A stretch of DNA of 63,030 nucleotides, from the NCBI GenBank assembly GCA_023417315.1, contig JAEZFW010000032.1:1-63030 (forward strand). The letters run 5' to 3'. Origin of the DNA: Pseudomonadota bacterium (GTDB lineage: Bacteria; Pseudomonadota; Gammaproteobacteria; Steroidobacterales; Steroidobacteraceae). A program made the position numbers and the translations under genes. The notes under the pieces are model-generated. The model was not told the origin of the DNA. It saw only the letters and a list, made by a program, of their open reading frames with translations, and did no database searches. How positions within the stretch are numbered: position 1 is the stretch's first letter; each line of letters begins with the position of its first letter. Of this stretch, positions 7,527 through 15,343 are shown piece after piece.

Positions 7527-9074
7527 ATGGTGCTCGTCTCTCTACAGCATTGTTCGGTCATCTTCGACGACGTCATCGCACTCGACGATGTGAGCTTTAC
7601 GGTCAATCGCGGGGAGCGTTGGGCACTCATCGGACCGAACGGCTCAGGCAAGACGCTGTTGCTCAAGATGATTCGGGGCGATGTATGGCCGACGCCCACA
7701 GGAAGCGAGCGCCGCCTGTATGCGTTGACGGGTGAGCCCACGCGCGAGCCTGCCGGCAGCAAGGAGCTCATTGCGTACATCGGTCCGGAGCGCCAGGACA
7801 AGTACGTGCGCTATGGCTGGAACCTCACGATAGAACAGGTCGTGACGACGGGCGTGTTCGATGAAGACATCCCGCGCACCGAACCGAATCGTGCTCAGCG
7901 TGCGCGCGTCGAACGCGTTCTCGAGCGATTCGGCTTGTGGGGATTACGGCGCAGACACATGCTGACGTTATCTTACGGTCAGCGCCGGCGCGTGCTCGTC
8001 GCGCGAGCTTTCGCGAGCGAAGCACCGCTGCTGCTGCTCGACGAAGTTTTCAACGGGCTCGATGAGCGAACGCGCCAGAAGTTGCGCGCCGCGCTCGAGG
8101 CGCCGCGAGCCGGGCACGCATGGGTGCTCACGACGCATCGACCCAAGGAGCTGCCGCGCAACGTGACGCACGTTGCGTTCATGGAGCGCGGAAAGATTGT
8201 TTATGCGGGTAGGAGAGAGGATGCCCCCACCCTGACCCTCCCCCGCACGCGGGGGAGGGGATCGTTAGCTCGCTCTCATCAGCCACGCATGCAAGTAGGC
8301 GCATCCTCAGAACGAGGTCGCACTCATTCCCTCCCTCGCGTGCGGGGGAGGGCTAGGGTGGGGGCATCCTCGCGCTCCGATTGGCTCATTCGACTTCACG
8401 ATGTGAATCTCTATCGAGACTACCGGCCCGTCATCCGCAACCTGAACTGGACACTGGCGAAGGGTGAGCATTGGGCGATTCTCGGACCGAACGGAAGCGG
8501 CAAGTCGACCTTGCTCAGTCTGCTCTATGGCGATCTGCATCCAGCGCTGGGGGGGCGCATCGAGCGGGCCGGTGCGCCGACCGGAACCCACATCGAAGAT
8601 TGGAAGCGTCGCGTGAGCTTGGTTTCTCCGGAGCTGCAAGCGGATCATTACGCTGCGAAGACCATTGAGGAGATCGTGATCTCGGGGCTCTACTCCAGCG
8701 TCGGTCTCAACGAAGCGCCGTCGCAGAACGATCGGACGGCTGCGCGTCGCTGGATTTCGTTCTTTGGACTGCAAGCATTGCGCGATCGAGGTCCGCGTCA
8801 GGTGTCCTACGGTCAGATGCGCCTCACGCTGTTCGCGCGAGCGATGATCAACGATCCAGAGCTACTCTTACTGGATGAGCCCTGCACCGGACTCGATGGA
8901 GACACACGGACGGATGTCCTGGAGTTGTTGCAACGCTTGGCTGTGAATGGAACACAGATCGTGATGGCCGTTCATGATCCGGAAGACATCGTTCCGATTG
9001 TGGGGCATGTACTCGAGATTCGCCGAGGTGGAAGCACTGTGCAGCGGGAGCGGCGTGCTGGGCAGAAGGGATGA
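7527..9074 (+). CDS. ModF-like tandem ABC ATPase
   Basis: Soluble protein with two ABC ATPase domains in one chain, like ModF/PhrA. Domain 1 has Walker A GPNGSGKT and signature LSYGQRRR. Domain 2 has Walker A GPNGSGKS, signature VSYGQMRL and Walker B ELLLLDEPCTGLDG. Domain 1 ends its Walker B with LLLLDEVFNGLDE. ATG at 7527 is chosen because upstream codons (7452-7526) lie in repeat DNA; there is no clear Shine-Dalgarno sequence. Residues of about 232-282 between the domains are encoded by an in-frame palindromic repeat (8221-8370) and are not part of either ABC fold. No permease gene is adjacent. The molybdate link is by family resemblance only. Confidence 0.88.
   Translation: MVLVSLQHCSVIFDDVIALDDVSFTVNRGERWALIGPNGSGKTLLLKMIRGDVWPTPTGSERRLYALTGEPTREPAGSKELIAYIGPERQDKYVRYGWNLTIEQVVTTGVFDEDIPRTEPNRAQRARVERVLERFGLWGLRRRHMLTLSYGQRRRVLVARAFASEAPLLLLDEVFNGLDERTRQKLRAALEAPRAGHAWVLTTHRPKELPRNVTHVAFMERGKIVYAGRREDAPTLTLPRTRGRGSLARSHQPRMQVGASSERGRTHSLPRVRGRARVGASSRSDWLIRLHDVNLYRDYRPVIRNLNWTLAKGEHWAILGPNGSGKSTLLSLLYGDLHPALGGRIERAGAPTGTHIEDWKRRVSLVSPELQADHYAAKTIEEIVISGLYSSVGLNEAPSQNDRTAARRWISFFGLQALRDRGPRQVSYGQMRLTLFARAMINDPELLLLDEPCTGLDGDTRTDVLELLQRLAVNGTQIVMAVHDPEDIVPIVGHVLEIRRGGSTVQRERRAGQKG
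8221..8370. repeat. Palindromic repeat in frame inside the ModF-like gene
   Basis: The arm at 8221-8260 (starting ATGCCCCCACCCTGACCCTC) and its near-perfect reverse complement at 8331-8370 enclose about 70 bp. Each arm also contains a small internal palindrome, CCCCCGCACGCGGGGG. Both arms are read through without a stop and encode Arg/Ser/Gly-rich peptides (TLPRTRGRG and SLPRVRGRAR) in the linker between the two ATPase domains. Confidence 0.9.
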
Positions 9075-9112
9075 TCGGGTTCTGGTCATCGGGTGCTGGC
9101 CAGAACCCGATC
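9073..9112. terminator. Hairpin after ModF-like gene, between convergent genes
   Basis: ATCGGGTTCTGG pairs perfectly with CCAGAACCCGAT across a 14-base loop, starting on the stop codon of the ATPase gene and lying between convergent genes. There is no T-run, so it is terminator-like or protective rather than a classical intrinsic terminator. The same words (GGGTTCTGG, CCCAGTAC) form the arms at 26484-26617. Confidence 0.6.
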
Positions 9113-9154
9113 ACCCAGTACTCGATACGCTTCACTAGCCCTCGCTGCGCGCGA

Positions 9155-10060
9155 TCAGACCTGCACTTCCGCTTCGTACACGATTACTGCATCGCCAACG
9201 ATGCGGACAGATTGGGCCACCTTGCCGGACGTTTCGACTTCGACATCGACGACGCCAGCGCGGCGCACCCACTGACCCTGCTGACCGCGGAAGGCCACAT
9301 GGCCGTTTGCAGGTTTGATGAGCTCGTGATTGATCAGGTATACGCCGAGCATGCCATGTGCGTTGCCGCTGACTGGATCTTCGGGGATGCCGAGCGCAGG
9401 GCAGAACATGCGAGAGATCGTACCGACGACACCGTCAGTATTCGTGAGCGCGAAGACAAAGTAGCCTTCCGCTCCCACGTGCGGGGTGAGTCGGGCAAGC
9501 TCTTCGAAATCCGGTTTGAGCGAGCTCAATAGATCGGGTGATTTCAGCCCGATCAGCAGCCGATGGCTTCCCTTCGTGAGAATCTGCAGCGGACAATCGA
9601 TGTGCAGACTCGGGCTCGAGATGCCGAGCGCGTTCAAGACTTGGCGGCGATGATGATCGGGCACGATCGGGCCCAGCATCGGCGGGCTCTGCGTGATGGC
9701 GATGCGATAGTCGCCGTCGATCTCGTTCACTTCGATCTCGACGATGCCTGCTCCGGTGCGTTGTCGAAGTTTGCCGCTCTTGGGTCCGGCGGTTTTCGCG
9801 TACACGTACTGCGCGGCGATCGTCGCATGACCCACGAACGGCACGGGGTGCCGCGGTGTGAAGAACTTGACCTGCATGTCGTGATCGTTCGCCTCGGCCT
9901 CCAGGAGGAAGGCCGTCTCGCCGTTCACTTCCGCGGCGATCGTCTGCATCTCTTCCTCAGTCAGATCGTCCGCATCCAAGACGACGATCGCAGGATTGCC
10001 GCGAAAGCGTTGGCGAGTGAACGCATCGACATGAAAGAGCCGACAACGGCGCTGGCCCAT
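9155..10060 (-). CDS. PhzF family isomerase/epimerase-like protein
   Basis: PhzF-fold protein of 301 residues (diaminopimelate-epimerase-like superfamily). The N terminus RLFHVDAFTRQRFRGNPAIV is the family hallmark. The acidic catalytic residue lies in VNGETAFLL, and GHATIAAQYV and EDPVSGNAHGMLGVYL are also conserved. Start at ATG 10060 has a fair ribosome-binding site (GAGGA) at proper distance; the open frame to 10303 crosses repeat DNA. Most members are of unknown substrate, and there is no phenazine gene nearby. It is divergent from the thiamin cluster. Confidence 0.9.
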   Translation of the reverse strand: MGQRRCRLFHVDAFTRQRFRGNPAIVVLDADDLTEEEMQTIAAEVNGETAFLLEAEANDHDMQVKFFTPRHPVPFVGHATIAAQYVYAKTAGPKSGKLRQRTGAGIVEIEVNEIDGDYRIAITQSPPMLGPIVPDHHRRQVLNALGISSPSLHIDCPLQILTKGSHRLLIGLKSPDLLSSLKPDFEELARLTPHVGAEGYFVFALTNTDGVVGTISRMFCPALGIPEDPVSGNAHGMLGVYLINHELIKPANGHVAFRGQQGQWVRRAGVVDVEVETSGKVAQSVRIVGDAVIVYEAEVQV

Positions 10061-10154
10061 GGAAGAAGAATCCTCGATAAAGCTTAGGAGGCGCACGATG
10101 GCGGAAGCAGGCGCGAAGCGCAAGCGGTGCTGACCAACAGCTCCGCTGCTGCGG

Positions 10155-10290
10155 AGGCCAACCGGCCACTGGCCAACTGGCAACTGGCCAGAAGAGCCTC
10201 CACTGCGTGCGCGTAAATGGGAATGAGCGCTGCGGAGCAGCCGCGCCGTCTCTGGCCAGTTTGCCAGTAGCCAGTTGGCCAGTTGGCTGC
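10155..10290. repeat. CTGGCCA-word inverted arms
   Basis: Arms at 10155-10194 and 10251-10290 contain repeated GGCCA/CTGGCCA/AACTGGC words in opposite orientations, separating the PhzF start from the thiamin riboswitch. A small extra hairpin (CTCCGCTGCTGCGGAG) precedes the left arm at 10141-10156. The right arm contributes the probable -35 box of the downstream promoter. Confidence 0.8.
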
Positions 10291-10304
10291 GAGGGGGATA
10301 CAAT
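10275..10304 (+). promoter_or_regulatory. Candidate sigma-70 promoter for thiamin cluster
   Basis: TTGGCC at 10275-10280 and TACAAT at 10299-10304 are separated by 18 bp and would start transcription just before the riboswitch. The -35 hexamer is part of the CTGGCCA repeat arm. Confidence 0.5.
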
Positions 10305-10311
10305 CCGCCTC

Positions 10312-10424
10312 GCCTTAGGGGTGGCCCTCAATGGGCCTGAGATGCCGGGTGCGGATCTTTGCGATTCGCTGATCGGTGAACCCGTTGAACCTGATCCGGT
10401 TAATACCGGCGTAGGGAGCAGGTC
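10312..10424 (+). promoter_or_regulatory. TPP riboswitch (THI element)
   Basis: Conserved thi-box parts appear in order: GGGGTG near 10318, GGGCCTGAGATGCCGGG (the CUGAGA pyrimidine-sensor segment), ACCCGTTGAACCTGATCCGG, then TAATACCGGCGTAGGGA. The P1 stem can close between CCTTAGGGG and the trailing AGGGAGCAGG. It lies about 80 bp before the TonB receptor start, so thiamin pyrophosphate is expected to switch the whole transport cluster off. The expression platform probably occludes the AAGGAG at 10489-10494. Confidence 0.95.
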
Positions 10425-10501
10425 GTGCGAGCTCGTTCGCCTTTCATTTCCACTGCTTTCGTATCGCTTGTAACCGGGTCTTCTGCAAAGGAGATCTGGC
10501 G

Positions 10502-12625
10502 ATGTTTCGTGTTCGTTTAAGTGCCGCTTCGCTCGTCGGAGCGGTTGCGATGTCGGCTGTCCATGCTGCCGAGCCGCTCGATGAAATCGTCGTGACCGCG
10601 ACGTTTCGCGAGCAAGCGTTGTCTGAAGTGCCTGCGAGCATCACGGTGCTCGATTCGAGCGCCACCGAAGGCGCAGGTCGAAATCATTTGGAGGATGTGC
10701 TCGCGCTCGTACCCAACCTGAATTGGGCGGGGGGCACTTCGCGACCCCGCTATTTTCAAGTGCGCGGGGTCGGTGAGCGCGAGCAGTACGAGGGCGCGCC
10801 TAACCCTTCGGTCGGCTTTCTCATCGATGACATTGATTTCAGCGGCATTGGCATGCCGGCGACATTGTTCGATGTCGAGCGCATCGAGGTCCTGCGCGGC
10901 CCGCAGGGCACGCGCTATGGCGCGAATGCGCTGGCAGGTCTCGTGGTCGTGCGAGGTCAAGAGCCGGGCGAAGTACCGGGTTACGCCGTAGAAGCAGGAG
11001 TAGGCGAGTACGGCATGCTCTCGACCGGTCTCGCCGCAACAGGTCCGATCGACTCGCTCAATTCTGCCTGGCGAGTGTCGTTACAGCAGCAGCGAAGCGA
11101 TGGATTCATGCGCAACTCTTATCTGGGTCGCGATGACACCAACGATCGCGATGAGCTCACGGGGCGTGCGAAGTGGCGTTGGCATGCGAGCGAGGCAAGC
11201 GTGTTGGACGTTACTGTGCTGCACGCGAACATCGACAACGGTTACAACGCTTGGGCGATCGACAATTCGCGCGTGACGCTCTCCGATCGGCCCGGTGAAG
11301 ATTCGCAGCGCGCCACGGGCGCCTCGGCTCGGCTCACGAGCACTGCGTGGAGCGGCTATACGTTGACCGCGATCGCGTCCTATCTAGATTCGAAGAGCAC
11401 GAACAGCTTCGATGCAGATTGGGGCAACGCGGGCAGCTGGGCGCCGTATACGTACGACTATTTTCAGCGTTCGGACCGCGATCGCACGTCCGGGAGCGTG
11501 GAGCTGAGGCTCGCTTCCGAAACGACGCAAGCGCCGGGCGATCTTGCCTGGCTCGTGGGAGCATATGCGCTGACGCTGGACGAAGATGGGCGTGATCGAC
11601 TCATGGGCGTGTACGCAGATCCGTTCGACCCCGCGTGGGATGGTACGAGCGACGATCTTCTCTTGAGCGCATACAGCGCGGTCAATCTGGCGGCGTTCGG
11701 ACAGATCGATCATCAACTGTCGGAGCGTTGGCGTTGGTCGCTTGGGTTGCGTTACGAGCAGCGCGATGCGGACTATCAAGATCGCGGCACGACTGGCGGG
11801 ACGGCGCAGGTGGCGGATCTTTCAGCGAAGGATCGCATGGTTGGAGGTCAGGTTTCGTTGAGCGCCGACGTCTCCGACGGTTCGACAGCTTACCTCTCGC
11901 TTGCGCGGGGCTACAAAGCAGGCGGTTTCAACTTGGGCGCGATTCCGGAGGAGGCGCGCGAGTTCGATCCCGAGTATTTGTGGAATTTGGAAACCGGCCT
12001 CAAGTCGTACTTCGCAGATGGGCGCGGCTATGCCGATGCTGCGGTCTTCTATCAGTGGCGGCGCGACCTCCAAGTGCGCAGCGGCCGGCAGCTCGATCCG
12101 ATGAACCCGGGCACGTATGTCTTCGTGACGGACAATCTTCCGAGCGGCTACAACGCAGGCGTGGAAGCAAGCATTCGCTACGCGCTCACACCTTCGTTGA
12201 ATGTTGGCGGAACGCTCGGATTGTTGCGGACCAAGGCATCTGGCGGCGTGTCTGAAGACGGTGTTGTCGTGAGCTCGCGCGAGCAGGCGCATGCACCGGA
12301 ATATTCGGCATCGATCTTTGCGGATTGGCACCACGTGAGCGGGATTGCTGCGCGAATCGACGTGAGCGCGAAGGATAATTTCTACTTCGATGTGCCGACC
12401 GATCACGACAAGCGCTCAGGTGCGTACACGATCACGAACGTGCGGCTCGGCTACGAGCGCGGAAGTTGGAGCGCGTTCCTGTGGGCGAAGAACCTGTTCG
12501 ACGAGGACTACTCGATTCGCGGATTCTACTTCTACAACGAGCCCCCGTTCTACGACAAAGCGCTCTACACGCAGCTCGGCGAGCCACGGCAAGTGGGAGT
12601 GACGTTCTCATGGCGGATGCCATGA
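10502..12625 (+). CDS. TonB-dependent outer-membrane receptor, probably for thiamin
   Basis: Outer-membrane active transporter of 707 residues. A signal peptide (MFRVRLSAASLVGAVAMSAV, cleavage near AVHAAEP) is followed by a TonB box DEIVVTA, a plug domain (about 40-150, with RIEVLRGPQGTRYGANALAG) and a 22-strand-type barrel ending in VGVTFSWRMP with the usual C-terminal aromatic region. A TPP riboswitch sits directly upstream and thiamin-handling genes follow, so thiamin or a precursor is the likely substrate. That assignment rests on context. The ribosome-binding site is AAGGAG at 10489. Confidence 0.93.
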   Translation: MFRVRLSAASLVGAVAMSAVHAAEPLDEIVVTATFREQALSEVPASITVLDSSATEGAGRNHLEDVLALVPNLNWAGGTSRPRYFQVRGVGEREQYEGAPNPSVGFLIDDIDFSGIGMPATLFDVERIEVLRGPQGTRYGANALAGLVVVRGQEPGEVPGYAVEAGVGEYGMLSTGLAATGPIDSLNSAWRVSLQQQRSDGFMRNSYLGRDDTNDRDELTGRAKWRWHASEASVLDVTVLHANIDNGYNAWAIDNSRVTLSDRPGEDSQRATGASARLTSTAWSGYTLTAIASYLDSKSTNSFDADWGNAGSWAPYTYDYFQRSDRDRTSGSVELRLASETTQAPGDLAWLVGAYALTLDEDGRDRLMGVYADPFDPAWDGTSDDLLLSAYSAVNLAAFGQIDHQLSERWRWSLGLRYEQRDADYQDRGTTGGTAQVADLSAKDRMVGGQVSLSADVSDGSTAYLSLARGYKAGGFNLGAIPEEAREFDPEYLWNLETGLKSYFADGRGYADAAVFYQWRRDLQVRSGRQLDPMNPGTYVFVTDNLPSGYNAGVEASIRYALTPSLNVGGTLGLLRTKASGGVSEDGVVVSSREQAHAPEYSASIFADWHHVSGIAARIDVSAKDNFYFDVPTDHDKRSGAYTITNVRLGYERGSWSAFLWAKNLFDEDYSIRGFYFYNEPPFYDKALYTQLGEPRQVGVTFSWRMP

Positions 12626-12638
12626 GCATCGCAAACCG

Positions 12639-12719
12639 GCTCACTGGCCACTGGCTGCTGGCCAGCACACGAGACGGCGTTATCTTTTTTCTGGCCAGAT
12701 GCCAGTGGTCAGTTGACCA
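12639..12719. repeat. CTGGCCA-word inverted arms
   Basis: CTGGCCACTGGCTGCTGGCC at 12644-12663 lies in the left arm, which faces a diverged complement (CTGGCCAGATGCCAGTGG) at 12691-12719. It fills the spacer between the receptor stop codon and the thiamin-binding protein gene, so the riboswitch-controlled transcript would carry this hairpin internally. Confidence 0.75.
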
Positions 12720-12742
12720 ATCGGCCTTCATCGGAGATGCCT

Positions 12743-12985
12743 ATGCATACCACCATCGAAATCAGCCTCTATCCGCTCGATTCGGACTACATCCCATCGA
12801 TCAAAGGATTCATCGATCGCTTGAATACCTATCCCGAGCTCAAGGTGACGACGAACTCGATGAGCACGCAGATTGCCGGTGAGCATCATCGCGTGTTCGA
12901 GATTCTGGCCCAGGAGACCGCGGCGAGCTTCGGCGAGAAGGGCAGGAAAGTGTTCGTGATGAAGGTGCTGGGCGGGGAGAGTTGA
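12743..12985 (+). CDS. Thiamine-binding protein, YkoF/MTH1187 type
   Basis: Small soluble protein (80 aa) with the MTH1187/YkoF fold pattern: TTIEISLYPLDSDYIPSIK at the start, NTYPELKVTTNSMSTQIAG in the middle. Family members bind thiamin. The start at ATG 12743 is chosen because GGAG at 12733 is 6 bp upstream; an ATG two codons earlier is also possible. It sits between receptor and permease, which suggests a periplasm- or cytoplasm-side thiamin carrier role, though no signal peptide is visible. Confidence 0.82.
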   Translation: MHTTIEISLYPLDSDYIPSIKGFIDRLNTYPELKVTTNSMSTQIAGEHHRVFEILAQETAASFGEKGRKVFVMKVLGGES

Positions 12986-12987
12986 GC

Positions 12988-13596
12988 GTGGATCAGTTCG
13001 TCGCGCAGCTCGCTCAAACTTCGCCCTGGGAGGCATTCGCTGCCGCGTTAGGGCTTGCGTACCTGCTTCTCGCGGTCCGTCGTAATCTGTGGTGCTGGTT
13101 GTGCGCGTTCGTCAGTACGTCGATCTATCTCGTACTGTTCGCGAACGCGAAGCTCTACATGCAATCGGCGCTGCAGGTGTTCTATCTCGCGATGGCGATC
13201 TATGGTTATCTCGAGTGGCGAGGAGGTCGATCGGATGCCGGCGAGGTGCTGATTCGATCGTGGCCGATGCGCGCTCATTTGCTCGCTGCTGGCGGGATTG
13301 CCGCCGCAACGCTCATCAATGGTTGGTTGTTGGCGCGATCGACCGATGCGGTCGCCCCTTATCTGGATTCGTTCGTCACGTGGGGAAGTGTGGTGACGAC
13401 GTGGATGGTGGCGCGGCGCTTGATCGAGAACTGGTTGTATTGGGTCGTGATCGACGGGCTGGCCGCGTATTTGTACCTGACGCAGAATTTGTTGCCGACT
13501 GCGATTCTGTTTGGCCTGTATGTGGGGATCGTGATTCGAGGATTCGTGCAGTGGAGGAGGCAGCAGCGGCTGCAGGTGGCGGTGGCGGTTGGGTAG
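12988..13596 (+). CDS. pnuT: PnuC-family permease, probably thiamin transporter PnuT
   Basis: Inner-membrane facilitator of about 203 residues with around seven hydrophobic segments (for example AFAAALGLAYLLLAV, LWCWLCAFVSTSIYLVLFA, LLAAGGIAAATLINGWLLA) and the conserved WYYWVxxD-like segment here NWLYWVVIDGLAAYLYL. PnuC family members carry vitamins by facilitated diffusion, trapped by phosphorylation. Placement after a TPP riboswitch and before a kinase points to thiamin (PnuT) rather than nicotinamide riboside. A TTG at 12982 overlapping the previous stop is an alternative start; GTG at 12988 has GGGGAG upstream. Confidence 0.87.
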   Translation: MDQFVAQLAQTSPWEAFAAALGLAYLLLAVRRNLWCWLCAFVSTSIYLVLFANAKLYMQSALQVFYLAMAIYGYLEWRGGRSDAGEVLIRSWPMRAHLLAAGGIAAATLINGWLLARSTDAVAPYLDSFVTWGSVVTTWMVARRLIENWLYWVVIDGLAAYLYLTQNLLPTAILFGLYVGIVIRGFVQWRRQQRLQVAVAVG

Positions 13597-13639
13597 CTTC
13601 TTCGAGTGTGTGACGAGCGTCGCGCCATTCTTGGGCGTG

Positions 13640-13758
13640 GGCGGGTCTGACGTCACAACTTGTCGTCAGGACCGGCCGTAAATACATCCATGTAGGCCTG
13701 CAACGAAAACGTCCTGTTTTCGATGCTCCTGAAGACAAGTTCTGACGTCAGACCCGCC
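13640..13758. repeat. MITE/REPIN-like palindromic element
   Basis: Arms of 32 bp (13640-13671, GGCGGGTCTGACGTCA...; 13727-13758, complement with 2 mismatches) enclose a core that itself folds, with CGAAAACGTCCTGTTTTCG at about 13703-13721. It differs from the word-repeat arms elsewhere: arms are single-copy and long, as in a non-autonomous mobile element or paired REP sequence. It lies between pnuT and the kinase gene, inside the thiamin transcript. Confidence 0.8.
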
Positions 13759-13836
13759 TGTGCCACATTTGGCCACTGGTCCGTCCTGAGCAACGCACGC
13801 TGCGATTCACCCAACATCGAGAACGCCGGAAAGAAC

Positions 13837-14649
13837 GTGTCTGGATCAGTGCTCGAACAGTCACCTGAAGCGATCGCCGCCGCTGCCTTGGGGGTGGGTG
13901 TGGGTGCCATTGTTTCGGCGGAGCGGATCAAGCATGGGTTGACGAACGATAGTTGGGGCGTGCGCACCGAGCGCGATGCGGTGATCGTGCGATTGAGCAA
14001 CACGGCGGAGGAGTTGTTGCAGATTGATCGCGCGAGTGAGGCGCGCGTGTTGGAGATCGCGGCAGGGGCGGGCATCGGGCCGGAGGTGTTGGTGTGCGAT
14101 CCGCAACGTCACGTGCTCGTCACCCGAGATCTTGGACGAACGTGGGCTCAGGAAGACGCGCATGTCCCCGCGAATATCGTGAGGCTCGCGCGAGTACTGA
14201 GTAAGTTGCACTCGTTGGCTGCACCGAAAGAAGTGCGAGCTGTGGATCTCATCGAAACGATGCGAGGCTATCTCGTCGCTCTAGAACAGCATGGGCGCAA
14301 TACACATGCGACGTCGAAGCGCATGCGTGAGCGGGGTGAGCATGCCGCGTTGGCGTTGCGGCAAGATGGGCGAGTGTGCCTGTGTCATAACGATGTGCAT
14401 CATTTGAACGTCGTGGACCGAGGTTCAATACGCCTCATCGACTGGGAATACTCGGGCATCGGCGAGCCGATGTTCGATCTCGCGTCCGTTTGCGTGTACC
14501 ACAGGTACGATCGATACGAACGCGAGCATTTGATGGAAGCCTATCTTGAGAGAACCGACTCCAGCGCGCTGCAGCGGCTCGATCTTGCATGTTGGTTGTT
14601 CGAGTACATTCGTGAGCTGTGGATGGAAGTTCGAGCTGAGATGCCCTGA
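13837..14649 (+). CDS. APH-fold kinase, candidate thiamine kinase
   Basis: Aminoglycoside-phosphotransferase/choline-kinase-fold enzyme of about 270 residues. Brenner-type catalytic loop LCHNDVHHLNVV and the metal-binding LIDWEYSGIGEPMFDLA are clear. In the thiamin cluster it would phosphorylate thiamin to thiamin monophosphate and trap it in the cell, as ThiK does in Escherichia coli. The start is set at GTG 13837 (GGAAAG six bases upstream); the open frame to 13723 would translate the palindromic element. GTG 13849 is another option. Confidence 0.85.
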   Translation: MSGSVLEQSPEAIAAAALGVGVGAIVSAERIKHGLTNDSWGVRTERDAVIVRLSNTAEELLQIDRASEARVLEIAAGAGIGPEVLVCDPQRHVLVTRDLGRTWAQEDAHVPANIVRLARVLSKLHSLAAPKEVRAVDLIETMRGYLVALEQHGRNTHATSKRMRERGEHAALALRQDGRVCLCHNDVHHLNVVDRGSIRLIDWEYSGIGEPMFDLASVCVYHRYDRYEREHLMEAYLERTDSSALQRLDLACWLFEYIRELWMEVRAEMP

Positions 14650-14685
14650 TTAGCTTGACACTGCACGGCCGAGCACCGAGCCTTG

Positions 14686-14759
14686 CTCGTCACTCGTCAC
14701 TCGTCACTCGTCACTCGTCACTCGTCACTCGTCACTCGTCACTCGTCACTCGTCACTCG
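14686..14759. repeat. 7-bp tandem repeat CTCGTCA, about 10.5 copies
   Basis: Perfect head-to-tail array of CTCGTCA that ends two bases before the ferredoxin ATG and occupies the place of its ribosome-binding site. Unlike most spacers in the window there is no opposing arm. Confidence 0.95.
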
Positions 14760-14761
14760 AA

Positions 14762-15079
14762 ATGGCAAAGATCTATCTCACCGACATCTACGGCACGGAG
14801 CATGTGATCGAAGGGCATCTTGGGCGCAAGCTGATGGAAAGTCTCCGTGAGCACGAGTTTGGTGTGATCGCGAGCTGTGGCGGTATGTGCTCGTGCGCGA
14901 CGTGTCACGTGTACGTCGATCCTGCATGGCTCGATCGATTGCCCGAGATGCAGTCCGACGAGCGTGAGCTCATCACTGCGCTTCTGACCTACCAGCCGAA
15001 CGTATCGCGATTGTCGTGTCAGATCGTGTTCAGGGAGAGTCTCGACGGCATCAAGGTGACGGTGGCGCCGGAAGAATGA
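14762..15079 (+). CDS. 2Fe-2S ferredoxin, adrenodoxin type
   Basis: Electron carrier of 105 residues. Cluster ligands fit the vertebrate/putidaredoxin-type pattern: SCGGMCSCATCHVYV supplies three Cys (about 39, 45, 48; Cys43 is extra) and SRLSCQIV supplies the fourth near 86. It could serve a cytochrome P450, a Rieske oxygenase or biosynthetic sulfur chemistry; no partner is adjacent and it is not in an isc operon. No Shine-Dalgarno sequence is present because the 7-bp repeat runs up to the start. Confidence 0.93.
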   Translation: MAKIYLTDIYGTEHVIEGHLGRKLMESLREHEFGVIASCGGMCSCATCHVYVDPAWLDRLPEMQSDERELITALLTYQPNVSRLSCQIVFRESLDGIKVTVAPEE

Positions 15080-15316
15080 GCTATCGCTCGAAGGCTCCGT
15101 TCCTCCGCTAGATGGCTATCGCTAGAAAGCTCCGTTCCTACGCTAGAAAGCTACCGCTGGTCAGAGCGCAGACGTCTGCTGCGGTGGCTGGAAGCCAACC
15201 ATTAGTGCTCAAAGGACAAGGCCCCACTATGTGGGCCTTCTAGGTCTTTTTCTGTCTAGCGGGAGCTTTCTCGGCGAGGGACGAGCCCTACTAGCGACAG
15301 CTTTCTAGCGCTAGCT
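15080..15316. repeat. CGCTAGAAAGCT-word inverted arms around a terminator
   Basis: Near-copies of GCTATCGCTAGAAAGCTCCG at 15080-15160 face TCTAGCGGGAGCTTTC and GACAGCTTTCTAGCG at 15257-15316. The arms abut the ferredoxin stop codon and approach the gpmA stop codon. A normal intrinsic terminator sits in the loop. Confidence 0.8.
15218..15251 (+). terminator. Intrinsic terminator after ferredoxin
   Basis: AAGGCCCCACTATGTGGGCC forms a GC-rich hairpin closed by AAGG/CCTT and is followed, after CTAGGTC, by a T5 run. It can serve the ferredoxin transcript; the A-rich left side gives weaker function toward gpmA. Confidence 0.7.
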
Positions 15317-15343
15317 CGCGAAGCTCGCGATTTGGCGCGAGCT

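Noticed and set aside
13723..13836. N-terminal extension of the thiamin kinase-like protein
   Set aside because: It translates the right arm of the palindromic element, and a better start with GGAAAG is at 13837.
14686..14759. CRISPR array
   Set aside because: It is a simple 7-bp tandem repeat with no spacers.
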